64,000 nucleotides of DNA from Cognatilysobacter bugurensis (GCF_014652095.1 NZ_BMYD01000001.1:1341466-1405465); one strand, 5' to 3'; positions 1 through 9,978 are shown, counted from the first letter of the stretch. Numbers and translations are program-made. The notes: a model not told the origin generated them from the sequence alone.

Positions 1-175
1 CCAGGCCGTTGTGCACTTCGCATCGTAGCCGCCCCCATTGCCCTAACGCACATTGCCTGCATGCTGCACCCTATGTCAGCCTTTCATCTCATGCCATGGG
101 CGGACCGATGAACGGCCGGCTTCGCAGCACCAACGGGTCCAATTGTTACCGGGGCAGACTCGAGAGAGCACGTCA

Positions 176-1237
176 GTGAAATCGATACGTGACGTCCCGC
201 ACGCTTCCAATCCGCTTGAATCGCTTTGGCATCCACACGCGATTATGTGGGTGCTCATCGCCGGCGAGGGCCTCGCGATTGTTCTGGCCCTCGCGCCAAG
301 TGTGGTGATGGACCGCTGGGTGCTTTTTGGACTGACCTCACTTGCGATTCAATGGGTGACGCTGCTCACACTTGGAGAGCTTTTTCTGCTGCGAGGGCTT
401 TTCGGCGCGTCCAGACCCATGGGGGTCGCGCGAATCGCGATTGCACTGCTCCTAATAAACACTTGGCTGGTAGTCGTAGCCGCGCACTTGATAGCGCCAG
501 ATATTGACGCCGGAGAAGGCTCCACCCCTACGGAGCTGTTCTGGCAGGCGACAGGAATCGCCACTGCGGTGGGGCTGCTAGGACTCGCGGCATTTCAGAA
601 CTACTGGCGCGCGAGACAGCTTGCGATGCGAGCACAGCAAGCGGAGCTCGAAGCCCTGCAGGCCCGCATCCGTCCGCACTTCCTGTTCAACACGCTCAAC
701 ACGGGCGCGGCTCTCGTGCACAGCCGGCCGGGGGAAGCCGAGCGCCTGCTTCTCGACCTCGCTGACCTTTTCCGAGCGGCGCTCGCCGGTCCGCGCGACA
801 TATCGCTCGAAGACGAGCTGTCGCTGGTGCGTCGCTACCTTGAGATCGAGCAGCTTCGCTTCGGCGACCGGCTGCGGGTCGAATGGGACGTGCCGGGCTC
901 GATCCCCGCTGTCCAGGTACCCGCGTTGTCGATCCAGCCCCTTGTGGAGAACGCGATCCGCCACGGGGTCGAACGGGTGCCGCACGGCGGTCGTGTGGAA
1001 ATCGCGCTGACCACGACGGCGGAGCACGTCGTGGTGCGAATCCGAAATCCACTCGTCTTTTCCGATGCGGCGCCCCCCCTGAGTCACGGCGTGGGCCTCA
1101 ACGCGTCGCAGGCGCGCATAGAGGCGCTAACCGGCGGACGCGGGAGCGTCCAGACCGGTCGGAAGGGGGAGCACTGGGTCGCGACAGTGCGCCTGCCGCG
1201 ACGACCTGCGTCAGCTGACCGTCGCCGCCGCGTCTAG
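176..1237 (+). CDS. LytS/AlgZ-type sensor histidine kinase
   Basis: Membrane sensor kinase of the His_kinase (PF06580) family, the type that phosphorylates LytTR response regulators. The N-terminal half has about four hydrophobic segments. A short charged linker (ARQLAMRAQQAELEAL) leads to the phospho-acceptor motif RIRPHFLFNTLN, and the ATPase N-box is VENAIRHG with a glycine-rich GVGLNASQ further on. A GTG at 176 preceded by GAGAG is the preferred start; an in-frame reading opens further left at 53 without a clear ribosome site. No response regulator follows: the next gene, ppnN, is convergent and the two reading frames overlap by 27 bp at their 3' ends. AlgZ is the nearest named relative, but without algR beside it the pathway is unknown. 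Confidence 0.82.
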   Translation: MKSIRDVPHASNPLESLWHPHAIMWVLIAGEGLAIVLALAPSVVMDRWVLFGLTSLAIQWVTLLTLGELFLLRGLFGASRPMGVARIAIALLLINTWLVVVAAHLIAPDIDAGEGSTPTELFWQATGIATAVGLLGLAAFQNYWRARQLAMRAQQAELEALQARIRPHFLFNTLNTGAALVHSRPGEAERLLLDLADLFRAALAGPRDISLEDELSLVRRYLEIEQLRFGDRLRVEWDVPGSIPAVQVPALSIQPLVENAIRHGVERVPHGGRVEIALTTTAEHVVVRIRNPLVFSDAAPPLSHGVGLNASQARIEALTGGRGSVQTGRKGEHWVATVRLPRRPASADRRRRV

Positions 1238-2626
1238 CGCGCGGTCCGTGACCACCTGATAGCACGGGCGATAATCGCCGGCGATTTTCATGCGGCGCTG
1301 CTCGACGAACGAGCGCAGGAGCGCATCGAGCGCTTCCATCATGTCCGTGTCGCCGTGGATCAGGAACGGGCCATGCGCCTCGATCCGGCGGATACCGTCT
1401 TCCTTGACGTTGCCCGCGACGATGCCCGAGAACGCACGGCGTAGGTCCGCGGCCAGTTCGTGTGGCTGCCGACCGTGGTGCAGGTCGAGCGATGCCATCG
1501 CCTCGTGCGTGGGTACGAACGGCTGCTGGAATTCGAGCGGAATGCGAATCGACCAATTGAAGAAGAACGAGTCCTTCTGGACGATGCGATGCTCGCGGAC
1601 CTTACGGATACCGGCCGCCATGCGCTTGGCGACTGCAGCCGGATCGCCGACGATGATCTCGTAGCGCGACGTCGCCGCCTCGCCGAGCGTCAGTCGGAGA
1701 AAGCGGTCGATTTGTTCGAAGTACGGCGCCGACGCCGTCGGGCCCGTCAAGATCAGCGGGAACGGCAGGTCGCGATTCTCTTCCTGCAGCAGCAGCCCGA
1801 GCAGGTAAAGGATCTCCTCGGCCGTGCCGACGCCGCCCGGGAACACGATGATGCCGTGGCTGACACGGACGAACGCCTCGAGGCGCTTTTCGATGTCCGG
1901 CATGATCACCAGGTGGTTGACGATCGGGTTGGGCGATTCGGCCGCGATGATGCCGGGCTCGGTGATGCCGATGTACCGCATGCTGCGCTTGCGCTGCTTC
2001 GCATGGGCAATCGTGGCGCCTTTCATCGGCCCCTTCATCGCGCCTGGGCCGCAACCCGTGCAGATATCGAGCCCGCGCAAGCCGAGCTCGTAGCCGACCT
2101 GCTTCGTGTACATGTACTCGTCGCGATTGATTGAATGGCCGCCCCAGCAGACCACGAGGTTCGGCTCGTTCGGCTGCAGGATGCGCGCGTTGCGCAGCAG
2201 GCCGAACACCGCGTCGGTGATGGCCTCGCTGGGCTCGAGATCGGTCGTGCAGTTCTCGTCCGTCTCGATCGCGGTGTACGCGAGATCGCGCACGACGGCG
2301 AACAGCAGTTCGGCGACACCGCGGATGATCTCGCCGTCCACGAAGGCCATGGCGGGTGCGTTGCACAGGTCGATTAGCAGGCCGCGATCGTGCTGGAGCA
2401 CCTGGATGTCGAAATCGGGATAGAGCTCGCGCGCCGCACGCGGGTCGTCCGATGCACTGCCGCTTGTGAGTACGGCCAGCGCGCAGCGTCGCAGCAGTTC
2501 GTGCATGCCGCCCACGGAGGCATCGCGCAGGCGCGCGACCTCGGTGCGGGATAGAACGTCAAGTCCGCCACGCGGATAGATGCGCGCGTCGACGGTGGGA
2601 AGTCGTGATTCGATCTTGCCGGTCAT
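1211..2626 (-). CDS. ppnN: Pyrimidine/purine nucleotide 5'-monophosphate nucleosidase PpnN
   Basis: Cytosolic nucleosidase that hydrolyses nucleoside monophosphates to base and ribose 5-phosphate; the E. coli homologue YgdH/PpnN is a (p)ppGpp-responsive enzyme. The product is 471 aa, close to the family's usual 450-460. The LOG-type catalytic motif PGGVGTAEE is at about 263-271, and the upstream glycine-rich GCGPGAMKGPMKGA at about 191-204 matches the family. N- and C-terminal extensions flank the LOG fold as in PpnN rather than in short LOG proteins. The 3' end overlaps the convergent kinase gene. Confidence 0.93.
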   Translation of the reverse strand: MTGKIESRLPTVDARIYPRGGLDVLSRTEVARLRDASVGGMHELLRRCALAVLTSGSASDDPRAARELYPDFDIQVLQHDRGLLIDLCNAPAMAFVDGEIIRGVAELLFAVVRDLAYTAIETDENCTTDLEPSEAITDAVFGLLRNARILQPNEPNLVVCWGGHSINRDEYMYTKQVGYELGLRGLDICTGCGPGAMKGPMKGATIAHAKQRKRSMRYIGITEPGIIAAESPNPIVNHLVIMPDIEKRLEAFVRVSHGIIVFPGGVGTAEEILYLLGLLLQEENRDLPFPLILTGPTASAPYFEQIDRFLRLTLGEAATSRYEIIVGDPAAVAKRMAAGIRKVREHRIVQKDSFFFNWSIRIPLEFQQPFVPTHEAMASLDLHHGRQPHELAADLRRAFSGIVAGNVKEDGIRRIEAHGPFLIHGDTDMMEALDALLRSFVEQRRMKIAGDYRPCYQVVTDRALDAAATVS

Positions 2627-2688
2627 TCTTGTGCTTGCTTGTTGTCTTATGAGTTCTACGACTCTAGCGCAGCCGTGTGCACAAAAGA

Positions 2689-2716
2689 AAACGGCCGGGG
2701 CGAGCCCCGGCCGTTT
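2689..2716. terminator. Bidirectional intrinsic terminator
   Basis: Perfect 12-bp inverted repeat (arms 2689-2700 and 2705-2716, loop CGAG). It is G+C-rich with A residues on the left and T residues on the right. It lies just past the 3' end of the TonB receptor gene and upstream of ppnN, so it can stop leftward transcription from the receptor. Confidence 0.85.
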
Positions 2717-2740
2717 CCCGATTTCGTCCCGATCCGGAAA

Positions 2741-5700
2741 TCAGAACTTGTAGCGGAAGCCCACCTGCAAAGACCAGCGCGAGATCGCACGGTCGTCGTA
2801 GATGTTGAGGCTGTCCGGCGTGTTGTAGCGGTAGACGTACTTGCCAGCATTGCCGGCACAGGCCGCCGGCTGCGATGCCGCCGGGCCCTGTCCACAGATA
2901 CCGCCGTATTCCACCACGCCACGACCGAACGGGAAGCCCACTTCTTCGATCTGCCCCCAATCCTTGTCGATCAGATTGCCGACATTGAGGATGTCGAGCC
3001 AGAGCTCCGACTTGTGGCCTTCCATGAAGCCCGGCAGTTCCTGCGAAATGCGGACGTCGAACTGGTTGACCCACGTCGAACGCGCACCGTTGCGCTCGGC
3101 AACGCGGCCGAGATTCTGGCTCAGGTACTCGTCGTTATTGACGAAGTCCCAGAAGCCGGCCTGTTCAGTTGCATTGACGAACACCACGTCACCAGGGCCA
3201 CGCGGGATGTACAGGAGATCGTTGCCGAAGCGGCCGTCGCCGTTCGCGTCGTTGTCGAACACATAGCTGTACGGACGACCGTTGCGGCCTTCGTAGAACA
3301 TCGACGCAGTGGTGTTGTAATCGCCGAAGAACGCATGCTTCCAAGCAACCGCTGCCGTGAAGCGGTTCTCGATCTCATAGTTCGACCGGGCCGAGACTTC
3401 CTCGTTCGGATTAAACGTGGAGTTGTTGCCCCATTGCGAGCCGGACGTCGAGCTGGTCAGCGGGCTGACCTCGGTCGCGTTCGTGTACGTGTACGCCACC
3501 GTCCAGTTCCAGTCGCTGTCGTTGAACGGCTTGGTCAACGAGAGCGTGAGCTGCTGCGACTCCCCCTTGTTCGTCGGGCGCGCGATGATCGCGTCCGTGA
3601 AGCTCGGGTTCGCGTTCGCGCGGCTCGTGCCACGCGCGCCCGACGGCTGCGCGCCGAACTGGTTCCAGTTGGCCGGGTTGCGACCTGCGAGGTCCCAGAA
3701 GATCGCGCGGCCGTCCTGACCGACGCCCGTCGGCGCACCGAGATTGAGGTGCTGGTAGTAGATGCCCTGCTTGACCGACGTCAGCACCAGTTCGGCGCCA
3801 GCGACGACGCCCCACCACGGCAGCTCATGGTCGAACGCAAGGTTCGCTTTCCAGACCGACGGCTGCCCGAGCTCCGGGTCAACGAAGTCGACGGACTGCG
3901 TGCCCGTGCGCGCGCCGGGCGGGATCAGCCCGATCTGCGCGCTTGGATCAGCCGAGAAGCAGCCGAGCGCGGTCGCGCGGCACGGCGCGGTCGCCGCAAA
4001 GCCGGTCGAGAGGTTGTAGTCGATGTATCCGAAACCCGTGTTCGTGAACGGGTTCGACAGCCATACGTTTGCCGACGCACCCTGGAACAGGCCCACGCCG
4101 CCGCGCAGCTGCGTCGGACGCTCGGTGTCGAAGGTGTAATTGAAGCCGAAGCGCGGCTGGATCAGGTCATTGCCATCGATCGTCGAGCTGTTGTCAAAAC
4201 CGAACGCGTTGAACGCCGCCTGATTGAACTGCGGCTCGCTGCCTACCGAGGGACGGTCGTAGCGGAAACCGAAGGTGAGTGTGAGGTTCGGGTTCACGGC
4301 CCACGTGTCCTGCACAAACACGCCGAGGTTCTTCAAACCCCAGATCGCGGCCATGCTGTCCAGGTCACCCGCTGCCGGATAGAACAACCGGTACGAGCGC
4401 GGACGGGCGCCTGCCGCGGTCTCCCCGGCGTTTCGCGCCGGGTCGAACGCGTTCAGGCTGTCAAAGCTGTAGACGCCGTTCGTGTTGCGGCCGAACAGAT
4501 TGTAGATGTCGTTGTCCTCGTAATCGAAGCCAAACTTCACCGTGTGGTCGCCGACGTACCAGTTGGCGGCGAAGAACGCGTTAAGCGTGTCCGTCGCGAG
4601 TACGTTTGCGTGGGTATTCTGCTCAGTGCCGAAGTTGATCGTGGCATCGGAGTTCGGGCCAGTCGGAACCGCTACCGAAATCGCAGGCAGGTTCGAGTTG
4701 GGCGTGCGAACCGCCGAGTACTCGCGGAACGACACCTTTGCTTCGGTCGAGAAATTCTCGGTCCAGTCACTGAACAGCTGCGCGCTGTACGTATCGAACT
4801 CGTAATCGCGCTGATAAGCGTACGACTCAAGCGCGATGCTGCGCGTGCCGAAGCCCGGGAACACCGCGACGCTCTGGTCGGACGTGCCGTAACGGAACGC
4901 CGCGCGGTGCGAGTCGGTGATGTTCCAGTCGATCTTGAGGCCGTACTCTTCGCTCGTCGTGTCCGCCCCGCTGACGGCGAAGCCGCCCGGATCAAAACCG
5001 TAGAGACGCGAGATGCGGCGGACCTCATCGATCTGCGCCTGGCTGATGTTGACGATGTTCGTAGCACCCGAGCCGATCGGGCCCGAGGTCGGACCGGCAG
5101 CCGCCTGCTCGAACTTCTCATAGTTGATGAAGAAGAACAGCTTGTCCTTGATCAACGGTCCGCCGAACGTCACGCCGTAAGTGGTTTCGTCTTCGAAGCC
5201 GTTGTAGTCGGTGCCGTCCTCGTTCTCGCGCACCATCGAGCTGTCGCGGTAGAGGCCGTAGACGGAGCCGCCGAAGCTGTTCGTGCCCGACTTCGTGACT
5301 GCGTTGATCACGCCACCGGTGCCGCCGGAGATCGTCGTGTCGTAATTCGCGACGTCGACCGAGATTTCCTGGATCGCATCCATCGAGAACGGCTGCTTCG
5401 GTGTCGGCAGTCCGTTCGACTCCAGACCGAATGCGTCGTTCGTGCTGATGCCGTCGACACGAATCGCGTTGTAGCGCGGGTTCTGGCCGCCGACTGAGAT
5501 CTCGTTACGCGACTTGTCGGTCTGCACCACGCGCGGGTCGAGGCGCGCGTAGTCCTGCAGGTTGCGCTCGATGGACGGGAATGCCTCGATCTGCTCGCGC
5601 GTGACGTTGGTGCCCGTGCCCATCTTGTTCGCGCTGAACACCTCGGAGCCGTACGCGATTGCCTGCACCGTCTCGAGCGTCGTCACGTTGTTGTTCAGCG

Positions 5701-6037
5701 CAACGTCGACCTGGTTGACCTTGTCGAGGTTGAGGAAGACGCCGTCTTCTGAAGCGGTGCCCGCCCCTGCCTTGTTGATCGTGATCGTGTACGGACCACC
5801 CACGCGCAGACCGCGCGCGGTGTAGCGACCGCTCTCGTCGGTCGTCACGCGGCTGACCGTGCCCGACTCGGTGTGAACGATGGTCACTTCAGCGTTGACG
5901 ACGGGCTGTCCGTCAGCTCCGGTCACGACACCGCCGACGCCGGCGGACGTGCTCTGCGCAAACGCAGGTGCGGTAGCAAGGGCGGCGAGCAGTCCGAGCG
6001 TGAGCCGGGACATGCGGACGCGGTTGGATTGGGTCAT
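2741..6037 (-). CDS. TonB-dependent receptor with N-terminal CarboxypepD_reg domain (Oar-like)
   Basis: Outer-membrane beta-barrel receptor of 1098 aa. Residues 1-28 form a signal peptide ending in APAFAQ. Residues 30-95 resemble a carboxypeptidase-regulatory beta-sandwich (GVVTGADGQPVVNAEVTI). A plug domain follows, with the typical IRVDGIST and GGTGGVINAVTKSGTN segments, then a long barrel ending in aromatic F (GFRYKF), the usual BAM signal. This layout is typical of Oar-like receptors abundant in Xanthomonadales. The start at 6037 is chosen for its signal peptide and upstream GAGG; an in-frame reading to 6130 adds a non-signal extension. The substrate is unknown, and no TonB, ExbB or substrate enzyme lies next to it. 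Confidence 0.93.
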   Translation of the reverse strand: MTQSNRVRMSRLTLGLLAALATAPAFAQSTSAGVGGVVTGADGQPVVNAEVTIVHTESGTVSRVTTDESGRYTARGLRVGGPYTITINKAGAGTASEDGVFLNLDKVNQVDVALNNNVTTLETVQAIAYGSEVFSANKMGTGTNVTREQIEAFPSIERNLQDYARLDPRVVQTDKSRNEISVGGQNPRYNAIRVDGISTNDAFGLESNGLPTPKQPFSMDAIQEISVDVANYDTTISGGTGGVINAVTKSGTNSFGGSVYGLYRDSSMVRENEDGTDYNGFEDETTYGVTFGGPLIKDKLFFFINYEKFEQAAAGPTSGPIGSGATNIVNISQAQIDEVRRISRLYGFDPGGFAVSGADTTSEEYGLKIDWNITDSHRAAFRYGTSDQSVAVFPGFGTRSIALESYAYQRDYEFDTYSAQLFSDWTENFSTEAKVSFREYSAVRTPNSNLPAISVAVPTGPNSDATINFGTEQNTHANVLATDTLNAFFAANWYVGDHTVKFGFDYEDNDIYNLFGRNTNGVYSFDSLNAFDPARNAGETAAGARPRSYRLFYPAAGDLDSMAAIWGLKNLGVFVQDTWAVNPNLTLTFGFRYDRPSVGSEPQFNQAAFNAFGFDNSSTIDGNDLIQPRFGFNYTFDTERPTQLRGGVGLFQGASANVWLSNPFTNTGFGYIDYNLSTGFAATAPCRATALGCFSADPSAQIGLIPPGARTGTQSVDFVDPELGQPSVWKANLAFDHELPWWGVVAGAELVLTSVKQGIYYQHLNLGAPTGVGQDGRAIFWDLAGRNPANWNQFGAQPSGARGTSRANANPSFTDAIIARPTNKGESQQLTLSLTKPFNDSDWNWTVAYTYTNATEVSPLTSSTSGSQWGNNSTFNPNEEVSARSNYEIENRFTAAVAWKHAFFGDYNTTASMFYEGRNGRPYSYVFDNDANGDGRFGNDLLYIPRGPGDVVFVNATEQAGFWDFVNNDEYLSQNLGRVAERNGARSTWVNQFDVRISQELPGFMEGHKSELWLDILNVGNLIDKDWGQIEEVGFPFGRGVVEYGGICGQGPAASQPAACAGNAGKYVYRYNTPDSLNIYDDRAISRWSLQVGFRYKF

Positions 6038-6209
6038 CACAGGAGCCTCAAGGACGAGAAGGGCGAGACGGATGCGTTCCATCGCCGGCCAAAACAATGC
6101 CGCCGGTAAGCCGGCGGCAGGGGTTAACACGAAGTTAACATACTAGAGCGGATGTATGACAGACCGGTTACGGCGTCACATGTTCGTGAGGATACCGTGA
6201 AGGCGCGCG

Positions 6210-6806
6210 CTATGCGGCTGCCGGGCGCAAGTAAGCCTGCAGCCCGTCGAGGAACATCTGAACGGATATGGCGACGAGCAGCATGCCCATGAGCCGCTCG
6301 ACCGCGGTGAGCACGCGCGTGCCGAGCCAACGGTAGATCACCGGCGCGAAAAACAGGATCGCGGCGGTGCCGCACCATGCGAGCAGCAGCGCGAGACTCC
6401 AGTCGACGAGCCGCCCCGGGTCCTTGCTGCCCATCAGCATGACGGCGGCCATTCCCGACGGGCCAGCCACGAGCGGGATCGCCATGGGCACGATGAAGGG
6501 CTCGCCTTCGGGGAGCTCGCCCATGAGCCCCTCGGGCGGTGGAAAGATCATGCGGATGCCGATCAGGAACAGCACGATGCCGCCGGCGATCGACACCGAC
6601 TCCTGACGCAGATGCATGAGCTCGAGCGCGTACTTTCCACCCCAGAGGAACAGCATCAGAACGCCCAGCGCGATCAGCAGCTCGCGCACGATGATGATCC
6701 GCTGGCGCTCCGGCGAGAGGCCGCGGAGCAGGCTCAGGAAGATCGGGATGTTGCCGAGCGGGTCGAGGATCAGGAACAGCAGCAGCGCAGCAGACGCAAT
6801 CGTCAT
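6210..6806 (-). CDS. MarC family integral membrane protein
   Basis: Inner-membrane protein of 198 aa with about six hydrophobic helices and the MarC-family signature FLILDPLGNIPIFLSLL near the N-terminus, then MAIPLVAGPSGMA. Length and motif order match the UPF0056/MarC family, whose transport role is unsettled despite its old link to multiple antibiotic resistance. It stands between the receptor gene and the SDR gene and is co-directional with both. Confidence 0.9.
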   Translation of the reverse strand: MTIASAALLLFLILDPLGNIPIFLSLLRGLSPERQRIIIVRELLIALGVLMLFLWGGKYALELMHLRQESVSIAGGIVLFLIGIRMIFPPPEGLMGELPEGEPFIVPMAIPLVAGPSGMAAVMLMGSKDPGRLVDWSLALLLAWCGTAAILFFAPVIYRWLGTRVLTAVERLMGMLLVAISVQMFLDGLQAYLRPAAA

Positions 6807-6857
6807 CGCGACGCCTGCCGGTGCGGCCCGACCCGGCCCGCAGCCGAGCCGGCGGAA

Positions 6858-7589
6858 TTACGCGCCATGGCGAATCTGCCAGATCGTGCCGCGATGCTCG
6901 ACGCCCGCCGGCGACAGCAACCGCACGCAGTGCTCGGCGTATTCCGCCGCGTCGCGCGCACGTCGGTCGTGCTCGTCGACAAACGCACGCGAACGCAGCG
7001 CGGTGCGCATCGGGCCGGGCTCGAGGCCGCTGACGCGGATGGGTGAGTTCGCGAGTTCGGCATGCAGCATGCCCACGAGCCCCGCGAGCGCGTGCTGCGC
7101 CACGCCGTAGCCGCCCCAGTACGCGCCGCCCACGCGCTCGAGCGCGTCGACGACGAACACCAGCGCCGCGTCGGGCGATTTCATCAGCAGCGGCAGGCAC
7201 GCCTGGCTCAACCACCAACGAGCTGTCAGGTTGACGTGAATCGCACGCGCGAACGCGGCCGGGTCGGTGTGCAGCAGGGGCGTCAGGCCGCGGAACTCGG
7301 CCGCGCAGTGCAGCACGCCGTTCAGGCGACCGAGCTCCGCCTCGATGCGCGAGGCAAGCTCCGCGTAGTCGTCAACGGACGCGCCTTCGAGATCCAGCGG
7401 GTATAGCAAAGGCTCTGTACCTTCCGCGGCCACGGCGTCGTACACGCGGTTGAGTCGCGCGACCTTGCGGCCCAGCAGCACGACCGTCGCGCCAGCACGC
7501 GCGCAGGCAGCCGACGCGGCCGCGCCGAGCCCCCCGTGCGCGCCGGTGACGAGCACGACCCGGCCGTCGAGCAGGCGGCTCGACTCCAT
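6858..7589 (-). CDS. SDR-fold protein, YciK-like, catalytic residues replaced
   Basis: 243-aa short-chain dehydrogenase/reductase fold. The nucleotide-binding motif TGAHGGLG is intact near residues 15-22, and VLHCAAE corresponds to the NAG segment. The active-site region is unusual: the tyrosine is present (GGYGVAQ), but the lysine of the YxxxK motif is glutamine (codon CAG), and the position of the catalytic serine reads FVVDALERVG. It could therefore bind NAD(P) without standard SDR catalysis. Its start lies 14 bp after the grxD stop on the same strand, suggesting co-transcription. Confidence 0.85.
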   Translation of the reverse strand: MESSRLLDGRVVLVTGAHGGLGAAASAACARAGATVVLLGRKVARLNRVYDAVAAEGTEPLLYPLDLEGASVDDYAELASRIEAELGRLNGVLHCAAEFRGLTPLLHTDPAAFARAIHVNLTARWWLSQACLPLLMKSPDAALVFVVDALERVGGAYWGGYGVAQHALAGLVGMLHAELANSPIRVSGLEPGPMRTALRSRAFVDEHDRRARDAAEYAEHCVRLLSPAGVEHRGTIWQIRHGA

Positions 7590-7603
7590 GGCGTCGGGTG
7601 CTG

Positions 7604-7927
7604 TCACTGCTGTTGCTGGATTTCGCCGATCATCCGGGCGAGCTCGCCCGACTCGAACAGCTCCATCGTGATGTCGCAGCCGCCGATCAGTTCGCCCTGC
7701 AGGAACAGCTGCGGGAACGTCGGCCAGTTCGAAAAGCGCGGCAGGTTGGCGCGGACTTCCGGGTCTTCGAGCACGTTGACCGTGTGCAGCGAGGAGGCGC
7801 CGGCGGCCTTGAGGGCCTGCACGGTGCGGCTCGAGAAGCCGCACATCGGAAACTGGGCCGTGCCTTTCATGAAGAGCACGATCGGATGGCCTTCGATCTC
7901 CGCCTGGATGCGTTCGATCACGGACAT
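7604..7927 (-). CDS. grxD: Grx4-family monothiol glutaredoxin
   Basis: 107-aa monothiol glutaredoxin with the CGFS active site (PMCGFSSRTVQAL) at about residues 28-31 and the glutathione-binding segments NWPTFPQLF and GGCDIT. The family binds and delivers [2Fe-2S] clusters with glutathione and BolA partners. The start at 7927 has the typical MSVIERIQ N-terminus; a longer reading to 8068 overlaps the divergent sod promoter region and is rejected. Divergent from superoxide dismutase, an apt iron/oxidative-stress neighbour. Confidence 0.95.
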   Translation of the reverse strand: MSVIERIQAEIEGHPIVLFMKGTAQFPMCGFSSRTVQALKAAGASSLHTVNVLEDPEVRANLPRFSNWPTFPQLFLQGELIGGCDITMELFESGELARMIGEIQQQQ

Positions 7928-8066
7928 GGCAACACTCCTGCAAAGGACCGTCGCACGGCAGCAGAGGCCGTGCACGCGGACGTGGGGATAGAATCGGCAT
8001 TGTAAGCCCCCGCCGCGCCGCTTCGCGCCCGGCCTCCCCCTCGCCAGCCACTCCAAGGAGCTCGCC

Positions 8067-8645
8067 ATGGCTTTCGAACTGCCGCCCCTGCCCTACGACC
8101 GCGCCGCCCTCGAGCCGCACATCTCCGGTGAAACGCTCGACTACCACTACGGCAAGCATCACAAGGCCTACGTCGACAACCTCAACAAGCTCGTCGAGGG
8201 CACCGAGCACGCGAATCGCTCGCTCGAGGAAATCATCCGCAACTCGCAGGGCCCGGTCTTCAACAACTCGGCGCAGGTGTGGAACCACACGTTCTTCTGG
8301 AACTGCATGTCGCCGGACGGCGGCGGTGAGCCCACGGGCAAGCTCGCCGACGGCATCAACGCGGCGTTCGGCAGCTTCGCGGCGTTCAAGGAGCAGTTCT
8401 CCGACGTCGCGATCAAGACCTTCGGCTCCGGCTGGGCGTGGCTGGTGCAGCGTCCGGACGGCTCGCTCGCGCTGGTGAGCACCTCGAACGCGAACACCCC
8501 GCTCACGAGCGAGGACACGCCGCTGCTCACCTGCGACGTGTGGGAGCATGCGTACTACATCGACTACCGCAACGCGCGCCCGAAGTTCGTCGAAGCGTTC
8601 TGGAACGTCGTGAACTGGAACTTCGTCGCGTCGAGCATGAAGTGA
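8067..8645 (+). CDS. sodB: Superoxide dismutase, Fe/Mn type
   Basis: 192-aa cytosolic superoxide dismutase converting superoxide to oxygen and peroxide. The metal-ligand segments are all present: [23 protein letters not shown] and [11 protein letters not shown]. The short length, the N-terminal ELPPLPYD and the GGG-containing loop fit the iron-type SodB branch; metal use cannot be proved from sequence. An intrinsic terminator follows directly. Confidence 0.95.
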   Translation: MAFELPPLPYDRAALEPHISGETLDYHYGKHHKAYVDNLNKLVEGTEHANRSLEEIIRNSQGPVFNNSAQVWNHTFFWNCMSPDGGGEPTGKLADGINAAFGSFAAFKEQFSDVAIKTFGSGWAWLVQRPDGSLALVSTSNANTPLTSEDTPLLTCDVWEHAYYIDYRNARPKFVEAFWNVVNWNFVASSMK

Positions 8646-8670
8646 TGCCGACGCGTTCGCGTTGACTTAA

Positions 8671-8700
8671 CGGCCGGGGAAACCCGGCCGTTGTTGTTTC
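8671..8700 (+). terminator. Intrinsic terminator of the sod gene
   Basis: Perfect 8-bp GC stem (8671-8678 with 8683-8690) with a GAAA tetraloop, followed by TTGTTGTTT. It begins 26 bp after the superoxide dismutase stop codon. Confidence 0.88.
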
Positions 8701-8835
8701 AGTCAACTGAAAGGCCCACATGCGCGGCGACGACGGCCTTCGGCGAACGCGCAGCGCCTACTGACGAATAAGTCGCAGGACCTATGCGCCTCTGCGTGCT
8801 ATTCACACATCAGCCACCGCGGGATCAATCCCGCT

Positions 8836-9978
8836 TCAGCCGCCCAGCCGCTCAATAACCGGCGCAACCTGCAAGTCCCGGCCGAGGGCTGCGCCGACTC
8901 GCGCGAGGGCCTCGGCGAGCGCGCCCGTGGAATCCGCGCGCAGGGTCGCGTGTCCGACCTTGCGCCCATCCCGCGGCTGCTTGCCGTAGTCGTGCCAATG
9001 GCCGCCGGGCTCCGCATGCACCACCGAAGCCTCAGGCATGTGCCCGATCCAGTTGAGCATGCAGGCGTGGCCGAGCATCCGAGTGTCGCCCAGCGGCAGC
9101 CCGAGAACGGCGCGAAGGTGGTTCTGGAACTGGCTCGTCTCGCTGCCCTCAATCGTCCAGTGCCCCGAGTTGTGCACCCGCGGCGCAAGCTCATTCGCAA
9201 GCAGCACGCCGACGCGACAGAAGAGCTCGAGCGCGAACACGCCGACGTAGTCCAGCGCATGCGCGAGGCGGCGCGCGTGGTCGCAGGCCTGCTCGGCAAG
9301 CGCATTGTCGACCGCCGCGGGCGCAAGGCTCGCAGACAACACCCCGTCGACGTGCCAGTTCTCGGTCACCGGCCAGCTGCGGAACTCACCGTCACGCGTG
9401 CGGACCCCGACGACGGACAACTCGCGTTCGAACGCGACGAAGCCTTCAAGGATGAGACCAACCGTCGATGCCTGTGCGCCCAAGGCCCGCCATGCCGCGT
9501 CGACGTCGCCGGCGGTCCGCAGGCGGAACTGGCCTTTGCCGTCATAGCCGAGGCGACGCGTCTTGAGGATGCAGGGCGCGCCAATCGACGCGACGGCGGC
9601 CTCGAGATCCTCGCGGGAATCGACTGCTGCGAAGTCGGGCACTGGAATGCCGAGCTCGCGGAACAGGGTCTTCTCCGCGAGACGGTCCTGGGCTACCGCG
9701 AGCGCATGTGGGTTCGGAAACACCGGCACGCGATCGGCGAGCCAACGGGCCGACTCCGCGGGGACATTTTCAAAATCGAATGTCGCCACGTCGACCTTGG
9801 ATGCAAACTCGCCCAGCGCCTGCTCATCGCGGTAGTCACCGACGATCATCGGCGCGAACTGGCTCGCGCATGCGTCAGCGGCCGTGTCCATCACCAGAAA
9901 GCGCAAGCCAAGCGGTGCGCCCGACAGTGCGAGCATGCGTGCAAGTTGGCCGCCGCCGAGAATCCCGACCGTGGTCAT
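8836..9978 (-). CDS. purK: 5-(carboxyamino)imidazole ribonucleotide synthase
   Basis: 380-aa ATP-grasp enzyme of purine biosynthesis that uses ATP and bicarbonate to convert AIR to N5-CAIR. The N-terminus [16 protein letters not shown] is diagnostic, and the ATP-grasp core follows ([37 protein letters not shown]). The ATG at 9978 overlaps the purE stop in an ATGA arrangement, so translation is probably coupled. Supplies the substrate of PurE. Confidence 0.96.
   Translation of the reverse strand: MTTVGILGGGQLARMLALSGAPLGLRFLVMDTAADACASQFAPMIVGDYRDEQALGEFASKVDVATFDFENVPAESARWLADRVPVFPNPHALAVAQDRLAEKTLFRELGIPVPDFAAVDSREDLEAAVASIGAPCILKTRRLGYDGKGQFRLRTAGDVDAAWRALGAQASTVGLILEGFVAFERELSVVGVRTRDGEFRSWPVTENWHVDGVLSASLAPAAVDNALAEQACDHARRLAHALDYVGVFALELFCRVGVLLANELAPRVHNSGHWTIEGSETSQFQNHLRAVLGLPLGDTRMLGHACMLNWIGHMPEASVVHAEPGGHWHDYGKQPRDGRKVGHATLRADSTGALAEALARVGAALGRDLQVAPVIERLGG

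Noticed and set aside
2639..5497. A 952-codon open frame on the plus strand
   Set aside because: It is antisense to the TonB receptor, Arg/Val-rich and without motifs; an artefact of high GC content.
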